The position numbers were made by a program, and so were the translations under genes. 64,000 bases of DNA from Pomphorhynchus laevis (lineage: Eukaryota > Acanthocephala > Palaeacanthocephala > Echinorhynchida > Pomphorhynchidae): positions 114,519 to 178,518 of the forward strand of contig WNNJ02000256.1 in assembly GCA_012934845.2 (NCBI GenBank). Direction: 5' to 3'. Below the pieces are notes generated by a model. The model was not told where the DNA came from, did no database searches, and worked only from the letters and a program-made list of their open reading frames with translations. Positions 44,732 to 55,910 of this stretch are shown here, piece after piece (the first letter of the stretch is position 1; the number at the start of each line of letters is the position of its first letter).

Positions 44732-45752
44732 TAAAAAAAGATTTATTTTAACGTGGCAAATGCGTGCCAGCGCACGCTTACATGACCACAACAAAACAAA
44801 ACTGTAAATCAGGTGTCGAGGTGTGAACGGAGGAGGTGTTTGAATGTGATAAAGGAGGGGGCGCGGCGGACGTCGAGAGGGAGTTGATTCCATGCGAGTG
44901 AGGCGGCGACGAGGAAGGATCGGAGACCGTAGTTGTTGGAGTAATTAGGAACGTGGAGTAAGAGGGTATGACGGGAACGCAGCGATAGCGAGGTGGGGCG
45001 AGTGTCGTCTAAGAAAGGAAGGTTGATGAACGATGGGGAGCCGACAGCGATGAGACGAAAAGTAACGAGAAGGCGGAGTTTGATGCGGATGTGGATGGTG
45101 GGCCAGGAGAGTTGGGCAAAATATGTGGATGTGTGGTCGAAGCGACGGAGACGAAAGAGCACTCGAACGACAATGTTGATTATTCGTTGCAGGGGTAGGA
45201 TGATGGATTTTGGAGAATTGGTGAAAAGGCTAAGGCAGTAACGATTTTAGGGAAAAGAAGCGATGAAAGAAGAGACGTACAAGAACGGAAGTCGATAAGA
45301 TGGCGGATACGGTGGATGTCACGGAGAATTAAATTAGATGAGCGGACCTTGTCACGGACGAAGGGTTTAAGGGAAAGGTGATCATCGAAATGGAAGCCTA
45401 AGAAAGTGAGATTGTGGACTATGGGGATGATCGATGAGGCAAAATATACTGTGGGAGGAGATATGTTTGGCTTACGGGGGAGGATCCACATTATTTTGGA
45501 CTTTTCGGGGTTTAGAACGAGACAAAGATGGGAGAGACGTTTGTAGATAGAAGAAAGACAGTTGGAAGCAGAAATGCCGATATCGTGTATGCGATGTGCG
45601 GGTGCATGAGCATAGATTAGAATGTCATCGGCATATTGCATGACCTTAAAGGAGTAAGGTTTGATAAACGGAGATAGATCGCCAAGCAGAAGAGAGAAAA
45701 GCAGGGGATCTAGGACTGAACCTTGTGGGACCCCGCAAAAAATAGGGACATT
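44732..45752 (-). mobile_element. CR1/L2-like LINE, 5'-truncated, copy 2
   Basis: A near-identical but shorter relative of the copy at 31.7-33.0 kb. Minus frames give GVPQGSVLDPLLFSLLLGDL, QYADDILIYAHAPAH, NPEKSKIMWILPRK, and the C-terminus SLAWNQLPLDVRRAPSF. One frameshift divides the RT region (45180-45758) from the C-terminal part (44809-45162). The 5' end is truncated at GTPQGS. The element sits between two halves of a duplicated neighbourhood (GACTTGAGTACGCATGACAA before it and again at 46050). Confidence 0.9.
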
Positions 45753-46190
45753 GTACAAAATAAGTACATAGATTATCCATAATTAAGCTATTGTAATTTG
45801 AAACTTTCCAATTATGAATTGTGAAATTGAGTTCTCTTAATAAACTATTAAAATTTTGTATTAAAATCATGCTTCAAACGCCAAATCCGATCCCATTTAA
45901 ACAATTTAACTAATTTATCTGTTAGACTTTTTGTTTTTTTTGTTAGTGGACTTGAAAGCGTGCAGCTGGCACGCATTCGTCACGTTAAAAAATAAATATA
46001 AAAATAATTGATCACACAAATACGATAAAATTTTAGAACAGGTCACAATTGAATGACTTGAGTACGCATGACAAGTACATAGATTACCCATAATTAAGCT
46101 GTTGTAATTTGAAACTTTCCAATTATGAATTGTGAAATTGAGTTATCTTAATAAACTATTAAAATTTTGTATTAAAATTCTCTTATAAGT
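45753..46190. repeat. Duplicated flank of the LINE insertion
   Basis: The word series ACATAGATTATCCATAATTA to TTAAAATTTTGTATTAAAAT occurs at 45763-45868 and again at 46076-46180. Between them, 45869-46007 repeats 44322-44460, and 46016-46077 repeats 44672-44733. This is a recent tandem rearrangement around LINE 3' ends. Confidence 0.8.
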
Positions 46191-47410
46191 ATCATTGAAA
46201 ATTCATCATCAAATATACACAGATTTCAAAATGAATAGTTTTAAATTCTGCCGAATTATTAACTGTCAGTAAATACAATGGGCCAGAAAGCGTAGACAAT
46301 TAAATTGGTATTAATTCATGTTGAAAATATTAAATTTTGCATAAATTTTGGCAAGCACTTTTTTTGCTAATAGTAAAAAATGAAATACTATGTACAAACC
46401 AGTGGATCTTAAAGTTTTTATTGTGTTTATTTAATGAAACCACATTAAAGTTCAATTATAATGTTTCGCTTTATGAAATTTAGCTAAATTATTAAAATAC
46501 TTTCAATTTTAATGAAAGTATTTTCATCGCTTGCTGTAAATTTTTTCGTTAAATTATCCAAAAAACAACATTAGGCAGTCGCGTTTAAATTAGTAGTCAC
46601 TTACTTCTTATATCAGAAAAACAAATCAAGCTAAATTTTACTTAACCCGATTAAGTAAAGCATGGATTAGTGATTTCCAGGTTAAAAGGGCATCGACGGT
46701 AAAATTCTTTTTAAATTTTTTAAGTACAACAGATTGAACCTAAGCTTAAAAGGCGTTTGCATTACAAATTATTTGTATGATGGTTAGCCCATGTTAAACA
46801 TGCCATTCGCTTAAAAGCTTTATGCATATATTTACTTTTTGCCAACAAGTAAATGAATGTGGATCAAATACAAAACTCCAATTTGGCTGGCTGTCTATTT
46901 CGGGAATAACAAAAACAGATATTACACATGTTTGCCTTGTAAATACCATCACACAAAGTATAACTGGGATAGTGGAAAGCAAAACAGAGTTATATTTCTT
47001 ACTAGTTTCAAAGTCCTGCTGATTTATAATGGTCAATAAAAATTCTTTAATGAAATAATAACGGTTGTTTGTTGAAGGCTTTAGATAAGAAGGCATTTAT
47101 ATTCTCACGAATGCTACACGTTATGGCCTTCAATTTACTGTTACAACAAAGTCATGCCTGATTTACAGAATGGGTAATTATAATTTTACAGATTGCCGAA
47201 TAATCTACATCTCTGCATGTTTGATATATTTGTGTGATTGATATATTTGGTTTGAATTTGTATAGCATAACGCTAGGAACATTATAAAAGGACAGAATTA
47301 TGTTTTGCAAGGACGAATGGTGGGGACATCTTCACCGTGACCATCAACTAGTCTAAGTTTGCATTAATACAACAACTTTCACTATTGATGTCAATGCACT
47401 CTAGTAGCTG
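46190..47410. other. Region with unassigned open frames
   Basis: A plus frame at 46822-47022 (FCQQVNECGSNTKLQFGWLS) and other short frames are present. No family is recognised. Splice-like sites occur, but no consistent chain could be set up. Confidence 0.25.
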
Positions 47411-47414
47411 GCAG

Positions 47415-47661
47415 ATCTTATCTGTAAATTATTTTTCTCGGTCTATTAAACTAATCGATCAACTGAATTCTGATTTTGAAACTAATGAGTTTGTGCTACT
47501 TGATGTTTGCAGGGATAGCAAGTGAGTGGAACAAATTAAAAATGGCATTGCAGATCTGTAATCAAAAGATGGTGAGGAAAGAACCAATAATGTGTTCTGG
47601 ACATCAGTTTAGCAAAATATATGAGCGAAACGCTTGTGTTCCAATGAATAGCAATGAATAG
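47415..47661 (+). CDS. Candidate last two exons of an unrecognised plus-strand gene
   Basis: The acceptor AGCTGGCAG at 47414 starts an open frame reading ILSVNYFSRSIKLIDQLNSD to LLDVCRDS, ending at donor AA|GTGAGT (47522). A 55-nt intron to GATGGTGAG (47576) restores the frame as KEPIMCSGHQFSKIYERNAC and a stop at 47659-47661. The short intron matches the sizes in the cadherin gene. Three cysteines suggest a secreted or structured protein. No family is recognised, and upstream exons were not found. The chance of a false pair of splice sites in AT-rich DNA is real. Confidence 0.35.
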
Positions 47662-48212
47662 TTATTGCACAAACGAAAGAGATTTAATTAGTAATTTAGT
47701 CCGTGATTTTGGGAAATAAACAATAAATTGCTACATAAAGCGATTTATAGTTATCAAATCTTTATAAGTTGAATCTGAACGAGACACGCTGGGGTACATA
47801 TTTCATATTGAATCGAAAAGCCTTTCCCATCAAAAGAAAATAACTTACAATTAAATTCTTCTATAACTTACAATTATTCTTCTTGAAAATGTTCCCGGCT
47901 AGGGATTGAAATATTGAAATTTTTAGTTTCTTTTTGCTGTAAAAGACTTTTCGATTTAATATTAAATCTTTATATTATTAAATATTATTAATAAACAATA
48001 ATTCGCTATATAAAGCGATTTATATTACGTCTTTATATTATTAAAAATTTGATTATTAAATTTTTATATTTTAGTTATTAAATGTGAACGGAAAATGTCG
48101 TGTTTAACACTCAAAAATCGATGCGTTTTCATTTTGAAACAAAATAATCATTTTATTCGTATCATAAATTCTTAATAGCAAAAATTCAATCAACATTTTA
48201 TAATTTCACAAG

Positions 48213-49327
48213 TATTCATGCACTTAAATTATTTGAGCAATTTCCTAATAATAATGAAGAGTGGTCCCGCTTCATCATCGGTGCCCCTACGTCCTTTCGA
48301 CAACGCGATCTTGTGGCTTTGACGTGTGCTTACAGAGAAGTCAATAGAGAGTGCATGCTCGAGGTTTGTTATTATTTGAGCAATTTCTTAATCACATATG
48401 AATTAAGTAGTTTAAATGTGGCTGGAAAGCTGCATCTTCACGAATTCTATTTTAGGCGTAAATGGAATGCATTTAAAATTAAGTAACTTAAAATATGTTG
48501 ATATATCGGCATGAAAATATAATATCAAGTCCTATATATCAAATGGTTGGGATTAAAAATACAGTTACTGATCATGTCATAGAGTCAAAAGTGCAGAAAA
48601 TGATTTGTATAAACTTTATTTATTAAATGTGGAATTTTAACGAAGGACGAGCAAAGCATTTATTTCTCACTAGCTACTGTTATCATCATCAGCGAAACAA
48701 GCCGTCTGTAAAAACAGGTTTTGTTTTTCCAATGGCTAGCGAAATAAATAAATTTATGCTTTGTTGACCCAGTGTCAAAATATTATACTATTTGACTGGC
48801 TTACACGTAATTTATTTTATCTACAACATCTGTTCATATTACTGCAATTAGAGAAATAAAAAAGAACGTTTAAATTTATCATCTATAAGTCTGATTTTAT
48901 TATCCATTATAAAAAAATTACATGTAAACTACCTTTACCGAAAATCACGATGAGCTTACGACTTGACGCCTACAAAATTATTATTTAGAGTCAGCCATCT
49001 TTACGAACATAAGGTAAGACTCAAATTGGCAGACAGAATAACGTCTGTAGTGGTGATATTGGTGACAGTAGAAATAGCCAATAAATTGTCGGCACATTTA
49101 ATCTTAAGGAATTTTATCATCCTAGAGAATGTTACAACAGCTATGGACCGGATCGCGATCATATTCCATATTTTAATTTCTATTTCGCATGTAAAAGCAG
49201 TAATATTTTGATTGATTACTGCTATATTTTTATTGCTAACCGTCCTTTATATGCAATGTACATTGATATGCTTTCTATACAAAGTGTACACTGGTCTTAC
49301 TGTGCAATAAGTCGTCGCCGACCCTGA
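48213..49327 (+). CDS. Candidate two exons of a cysteine-containing protein, unrecognised
   Basis: The frame from about 48213 reads HALKLFEQFPNNNEEWSRFI and GAPTSFRQRDLVALTCAY, and ends at CMLE with donor GAG|GTTTGT (48364), phase 0. An acceptor TCTTAAG (49108) opens a phase 0 frame, EFYHPRECYNSYGPDRDH, with further cysteines and stops at 49325-49327. The spacing C-x7-C-x9-C recalls small secreted cysteine-rich domains, but no family is recognised. The 745-nt gap might hold another exon. The exon composition is more protein-like than the surrounding DNA. Confidence 0.3.
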
Positions 49328-49369
49328 CGGCGACTTAACATATCAGGAAAAGGCAAATAATAAGAAGAA

Positions 49370-51085
49370 TATATGTCAAGTCGATGAATAGGGGCCGAAA
49401 CCTTATTATAGCTCGTATTTGGCCCCGCTGCTGTGTTGGGTCAAGGAATAGGGTTTCAAAAATGGATAACATAGCAGTTCCTTCTGCTCCTTCCAATCTT
49501 TATTCTGATAAATCGTCTATTATTTATCATCTATTCATAAAAAATGACTTTTATTTTAAATTTATTTAAATTTCTTTAATTTTATTTTAAAAATTGCTTT
49601 TTAATGTTTTAAAATATTGCTTTTTTTATTTTTTATTTCAATTTTAAATTTTAACTTGATAAAATTAAAATTATTTTATTAAGATTATTTAACATTGACT
49701 CATTTACCTGATCTGATTCATTGACATCATTGTTAATATAGCAGTTCCAAACCTGACACTATAGCAGTTCCTCCTGATGACCTCTAATCCTTATTCTGAT
49801 ACATCATATGTTATTTATTAGTCAATTCATAAAAATTGACTTTTATATTAAATTTAAATTTTAAATTTTAACTTGATATAAATATAAATTGTAAAAAATC
49901 TCTAATAATTATTTATTATTTATTATTATTTATATATCGTATAAAATACGTAGACTCAGTTATATGATTGATTTCTTTCAAATATAACTTGCAGTAATAT
50001 TTCGGATTAAATGAAAGTATTCTTATTTTGCTGATTGATTTAAATATTGTTCAAATTTTCACATATGATAATGAATTTTTATTATCTATACATTTTTTTG
50101 TATAGAGAAAAAGTTTATATAGTCAACGTCCTAAACAAAGAATAAATTCTCGAAGTCTCAATTTTATATGAATAATATAAATAGGAATTTTATTATGCAA
50201 TTTTATATTAATAATATAAATAATACCTTATTATCAGTTAATATTTATTTTTTAATTTCGTTATTTATTATTGCTTTTAGCAAATTTTTCTTCGCTATTT
50301 TTCTTCTAATTTTTAAGCAAGTTTAAAGGATTTTTCCTTTTTCTTATAGATAAACAATATACAATACAACAAAATATTATTAAAAACTTATTTAAACTAT
50401 TAATATAAAAATTTTATGAATGCATAGTAAACAATATGCTTTGTATTAGAATATGGCACACTAAATAATCAAATTTCATCAGAGAAAATACGTCATTAGC
50501 GCGTATTTCGCCCAACTGTTATGTTGGGTCAAGGAATAGGGGTCAAAACCTGATAAAATAGCTGTTCGTCCTGATTACCTCTAATCCTTATTTTTTATGC
50601 ATCGTCTGTTATTTATTAGTCAATTCATAAAAATTGACTTTTATTTTAAATTTCAATTTTAAATTTAAACTTTATATAAGTTGATTTTATATAAGATTAT
50701 AAAGTTTATTCGGAAGAATAAAATATTTTAATAATTATAAATTACTATTGAAATTTTGATGATAATTTTATTCTGCATGCTACTTTGATGAAATTCAATT
50801 ATATTAAATACTTCATTAGCGCTGCCCCGCTGCTATTTTGGGTCGAGGAATAGGGGCTGAAATCTGATAGCAAAGCAGTTCCTCCTGGTGACATATAATC
50901 CTAATTCTGATAAATCGTCTATTATTAATCATCTATTCATATAAAATGACTTTTATTTTTAATTTCAATTTTAAATTTTGACTTGATATAAATATATTTT
51001 TTTTAAATCTTATATAATTACTTATTATTTATCTTTATTGTTAACTTATATATAATAGAAAATACATGGACTCAGTTATATGATC
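49370..51085 (+). mobile_element. Row of four PLE tails in the same orientation
   Basis: Tail copies lie at about 49370-49560, 49730-49975, 50400-50710 and 50780-51085. Shared words are GGCCCCGCTGCTGTGTTGGG, GGAATAGGGGYCRAAACCTG, CAGTTCCTCCTGATGACCTC, GTCAATTCATAAAAATTGAC and the end ACTCAGTTATATGAT. None carries RT. A series of four tails in one direction suggests repeated insertion into, or local duplication of, the same family. They are broken and of differing age. Confidence 0.75.
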
Positions 51086-51162
51086 TGGTTAATCACTAAA
51101 TTTGGTAGATAATACCAAATAGACCATAAAGTATACACAACTGCATAAGTAAAAAACGCCAT
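51044..51162. repeat. 119-bp direct duplicate, copy A
   Basis: The end of a PLE tail and its flank (ATAATAGAAAATACATGGAC to CACAACTGCATAAG) recurs at 53121-53239 with only about two differences. Confidence 0.85.
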
Positions 51163-51339
51163 TAAAAAATCATACTTTGAACATAATGTGCAAAGAATTT
51201 GAACCTAATAAAAAATAATTTCTTAATAAATCGATAAATAAGTTGGAAACAAGACGAAAAATTGTTAAGGAAATTAATCAGAGTTTGTTACAGTGATTTT
51301 TCAGTTTTTCTTATCCGGTGGTGGGATCAGTTTCCGCAA

Positions 51340-51672
51340 AATTACAATAAAGTCTCCCCTTGCAATTGAGCCACCCAGGGTCTGCAACACACCTGAGGTC
51401 CCAATCGCGGCGCACTATAGTCGATAATCTCGATATGAGGAGATTAATAAATCTTGATATTTGCTATGGGGGACGTTCTAGTAAGACAAAGGCGAGATCC
51501 GAGATTGCCCAGGTGCATAATTGGTGTACATTAGCAACGTCGGAACTCGTCTTCTCACTAAGACGTCCCATATAGCAAATACCAAGATTTCTTGGTCTTT
51601 GGTTTTATTTTATGTTTCAATGTACACTTCCTCTTGATTAAAGATGCTGGGCCCATTTCAGGGCCCACTGGC
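51340..51672 (-). repeat. GC-richer dispersed repeat, copy 2, with internal hairpin
   Basis: This is the reverse-oriented relative of 43738-44085: it ends GATGCTGGGCCCATTTCAGG. It also contains an inverted repeat: AATCTTGATATTTGCTATGG, continuing to GGACGTTCTAGTAAGAC, against GTCTTCTCACTAAGACGTCC and ATATAGCAAATACCAAGATT, arms of about 38 bp (51450-51590). No frame of note is present. Confidence 0.65.
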
Positions 51673-51767
51673 TATTTTTAGAAAACAAAAGATTTAATAG
51701 CTTAAACATACAATGATTTCCATATAAGAACAAAGCATTTTAAGAGCTTAAACACACAATCAATCAG

Positions 51768-51925
51768 GATCAATATACGACGATCTTACAACAATCTATA
51801 CGACGATCTTACAACTATCTATACGACGATCTTACAACTATCTATACAACGATCTTACAACTATCTATACGACGATCTTACAACTATCTATACGACGATC
51901 TTACAACGTTCTATGCAACGTTTTA
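51768..51925. repeat. 23-bp tandem array
   Basis: The unit TATCTATACGACGATCTTACAAC, shown here as CTATACGACGATCTTACAAC, recurs about six times, then decays into GTTCTATGCAACGTTTTAAG. It follows directly after a GC-rich repeat copy. Confidence 0.9.
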
Positions 51926-52329
51926 AGATTATATAAGATATAATCAATCAAACTAAACAATTATGGACATCAGAGGAAAACTGTGGTCTAGGAAGGCAGG
52001 GATGGAGAAAGGTGTCACAAGGCAAAAGAACCTTAACGCCAAGAGTCAAACTAGTCACGAATCAGACATTGTTTCATCTGCCTATAAACGACACCATGTA
52101 GCGTGCAGTAAATCTGGATGCGATGTATAGACTACTGTTACTGTTTCATCTAATTATAAATCCTTTCTGTCAATGGAGTTTATTTGTGGATATTGAGCCT
52201 GTGAATTACTTTTGGATTTGCAATGTGTCGCTGTTTTGATTAAGGTAATAATTCAGTTGTTGCCGATTCGCAGGATGACCTGCTATCTAACAAACCTCGA
52301 TGTTTACGAATCCAATTACTTCAACTTGA

Positions 52330-54400
52330 CCTGACAGTAACATCTAATTCAGCTGAAGATTTGACGTCAATGTTCTCTATATGCCCATTTATATTTCCAC
52401 TGTCTTCTCATCCAGCTTTCATCACTCCCAATGTCGTTCTTACATCTTTCTCACGGCGTACTTATCTTCTTAATATATCATCTTCCAATTCTGTAACAAT
52501 ATCTTTCTCACCTGACGATACTTTTCATCGTACTAATTGCATTGGTATATACAATTTTATCGCTCTCCTACGTATGTTCCTAATGATCTCCGAGTATTTT
52601 AACCATTCCCGGACTACTCTCGTGATTCCTACATTTCCACGTACTTGATTTCCTTCTCGCGAACAGTGTATTATCATTTATAATGTTGAACCATCTGATT
52701 TTTTCTTCTCCCCAAGCCACCCCGTCTTAATGCTGATGTTTCCGCTTTCCGCTCGCTCCTTGCCACGATTATTCCTACCGATAATCCGTCGCTATTCAGT
52801 GATGCCTCTCCACTTTCCGTGTTTCGCCTTAATAAATCCGTTTTTGCTTCCGATTCTTATCGTCCCCACTTTTAAATGTTGTTATTAGAAATCGCACCCA
52901 AGCGCTCACTATTTTATCTCAACGATTAAAACTCGTGTAATCCTCTTCTGCTTGTCGGATTTCCCGCGATCGCTCACCCTCAGAAATTGCTAAACTCTCC
53001 ACTGCTCGGCTTGAAAAGCGTAGACGCGAAGTAAATGGTGAGTCATATTTTGCCATCAAAAATGAAAATGGAAATTTTCGTGTAGTCTATCTACGTCCAA
53101 AAATTCGTATATATTCGTATACTTATATATAATAGAAAATACATGGACTCAGTTATATGATCTGGTTAATCACTAAATTTGGTAGATAATACCAAATAGA
53201 CCATAAAGTATACACAACTGCATAAGTTAAAAACGCTATTTTTGGACGAATTCCTGTCTATCTTCCTCATGTCCTTCTCTAGCCAACAATGAAACAAAAC
53301 GATCTTTTCGTCTAGCTATTATTAACACTCGTTCAATTCTTCACAAAACTTACTTACTTCTCGATCTCTTCGTAAAGCAATCACTAGATCTTTTATGTTT
53401 CACTGAATTCTGGCATACTGATTCCGACGACCTTGCAATTCGTAATCTACGTTCCTTCGGATTTTCTCTTGTTGACTTCGCTCTCCCCCATTGGCTCAAC
53501 AAAATCAACACATTATAATCATGGCCGAATCGTCGCCTTCGCTCGTATCGCCGATCTACTATCAAACCTTTCACTTTCTTCTTTTCCTTTAATTGCCCTT
53601 GGTGATTTCAACATCCGTCTATATCGCCCTTCTGATTTAGATTCCGAAAAAACGTGTAAGTATTTTATCGACTTTAGCCTCTATGCACTAACAAACCTCC
53701 CACCCATATTCATGGTGGTGCTCTTGATATTCTCGCTTTTCCCGACATTCTCATTGCATGCGTTTCCGCTACAATCTCAGATCCTGGTTTCTTTGATCAT
53801 TTTCTCATAAGTTAATATCACTATCTCGTTCACTCTTGTTCGCATCTCTCCTACTTAAAGTCGGCAATGACAACTTTTCGACCTTACTCTCTTGCGTTTC
53901 GCTATTCTTTACTCTCTTCTCTCGTGGCATTCTGCAAACATTTTGACAGCTGATAGTCTACATTTTTCACCAATAAGTCTCTCTAACATTCTCGATTATA
54001 TTTTACTATAATATTCCACGTCCCTCCACACTCAATCAACTATGGCCCCTGCTTTTTTTATCGTCACTGCTTTCTTGCCTGGAATTCTTCGCCAGCATAC
54101 GTCCGTTGTTCCTCGTCGCTTCCACTCTTCTGACAACGTATACGTTCCTACACTATCGCTCCTCCTTCACAATAAATCAAAACTCAATTTCCTCAGCATT
54201 TTATCCAACTCAATTCTATCATACATCTTCAACGAACTACTCAACATTCCCCCGACGCCTTATCACGTTCTACTGATCTCCCTTATCTTCAATATACTTG
54301 CTTCTATTTCATCAGCATTTTCATTTTGCATTCTATATTTTTGTTTTCTTATTTGTTTCTTCTTTCTCTTCTACGTTGGCTTGTAAGCGCGCATCGCCGT
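52330..54400 (+). mobile_element. Front half of a LINE (ORF1-like and apurinic-type endonuclease), decayed
   Basis: Plus frames in several phases give an ORF1-like C-terminus (RDRSPSEIAKLSTARLEKRR, NGNFRVVYLRP), then an EEP endonuclease: AIINTRSILHK, LDLLCFTEFWHTDSDDLAI, and IALGDFNIRLYRPSDLDSE, with THVHGGALDIL and VSATISDPGF. The order ORF1, endonuclease fits a CR1/L2 or Jockey-type element. Many frameshifts and stops are present and no RT follows in this direction, so it is dead. A 119-bp duplicate interrupts it at 53121. Confidence 0.75.
53121..53239. repeat. 119-bp direct duplicate, copy B, inside a LINE
   Basis: Same sequence as 51044-51162, placed between the ORF1-like and endonuclease-like parts of the LINE at 52.3-54.4 kb. 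High identity implies a recent event or an assembly artefact. Confidence 0.85.
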
Positions 54401-54464
54401 GCATTTGCCACTATAAATAAATGCCTATAACCTTCTTGAAACGATTCAAGTCTGATTCGGAGAT

Positions 54465-54900
54465 CCATTTAACCCTTATAGTATCCCAGGTATCTTACTC
54501 GATATGCAAAGGAAGAGAGTGGTTCATTAGGCAAAGCTGAGGAGAAAGTAGAGATTGCTAGTTTCAGATTTTTTAGTTGTAGGGGAACCATGAAAGCCAA
54601 CCATCTGTGTCTTGGAGGGGTTGATAAGAAGATTGGATGGGGGAGCTGATCTTGTAATCTTAGAGAGAATTGACTGACTTTAGAGAATCCAACAGTACAT
54701 CTGCGTCCAGAGAACATGGATGTGGTATCGTCAGCATATACGACTAGATGTTCTTGACGCAACAAAGGTTTAAACAGGATAATAGAAGCAGCAAGATACA
54801 GCATAAGAGAAAGTAGGGAGCTTTGGTGCACACTTGTAATAGGCGAGTACTGACTTGCACCAGAGTCGTAATCATAAAAGAAACGCTTGGTATACAACAG
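54465..54900 (-). mobile_element. LINE reverse transcriptase fragment
   Basis: The minus frame 54469-54897 reads SLLSLMLYLAASIILFKPLL and EHLVVYADDTTSMFSGRRC, where YADD is the RT active-site box and the preceding stretch resembles the GVPQGSVLSP-LLY block in decayed form. It also shows the palm end VRYLGYYKG, like the LG motif that follows. Jockey/CR1-like. It is an isolated piece, opposite in direction to the neighbouring LINE. Confidence 0.7.
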
Positions 54901-55089
54901 TATATCTACCAGTTAACACTTCTCACAGGTAACCCGACAGACCTGCGAGAAGAGATAACAAAACGAATGAAGATTCTTCGAATGCAGGAGAGAAGTCGAG
55001 AAAAACGGGCACAGCAAGCTGATGTTCGCTATTCTATCAAAGGCGATGCACCTCATTTATTGCTAAATGGACCGAACGATCTATAACGA

Positions 55090-55910
55090 ACCCATGAAAA
55101 CTTTGTTGGATCAAATTTCACAATTAAATAGTCGAGATCTTGGGACAACTGAATCTCATTGTTCTAATGCCAGTCTTACTCTGATCCCGCTCGAGAGTCA
55201 AAAGAATTTGTTATTCGATATATGCCGTCTATAAATGAATATTTTCTATAGATTCTGTTTGTTTTCTTGTTTACTATTCATTTAACCACTTTGTAAGTCC
55301 TTTAATTGGGGTAGTAACCTGTATAGATTGATAAAAATCAATAGACAGATTTAAAATGCAACTATGCATAAATTTAAATGAAGTTTATAAAAAAACATTT
55401 AGATATGTTATTGATAAAGTAGTATTTAAAATTTTATTAAGAATTATATTCGATACATTGTATTTTCAACACTACAAAATATTAAAAGATCTGAAATTTT
55501 TGACGTATTGTAATTATTTAAAATTGTCTTATAAAATTATTTTTTTTATTATAAATACCATAAATAATTGGAATATAGAACCCTTAAAATAATTGAACAG
55601 CTCTGAATACATTATAACTAAGTTATGTAGGCTTATTGAATATAACTATATATCCATTTTGTTTTCTTATTTATCTATGACTTTATTTAACGAAACCAAG
55701 AATATATTTCGTGTATCGAGCATGTGTTTTTATAAGCCAATAACTAAAACATTTTAGCAGCCATCACTGTCATCTTAAATTAAAAGTATTTTTTAATAAG
55801 ATAATTTTTATTCCTATACATGGCAGAAGTAGCTGTTATTATTTTGCCATAAACTTTTTTCTTTATAAATATATAACGATATATTTTATTTTTATGATAA
55901 CATAAATAAT
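55090..55910. other. AT-rich sequence without recognised genes
   Basis: The plus frame 55356-55592 is rich in Ile/Lys/Leu from AT-rich composition. No family or splice context was recognised. Confidence 0.4.

Noticed and set aside
51768-51925. CRISPR array
   Set aside because: Units are contiguous without spacers and the DNA is eukaryotic.
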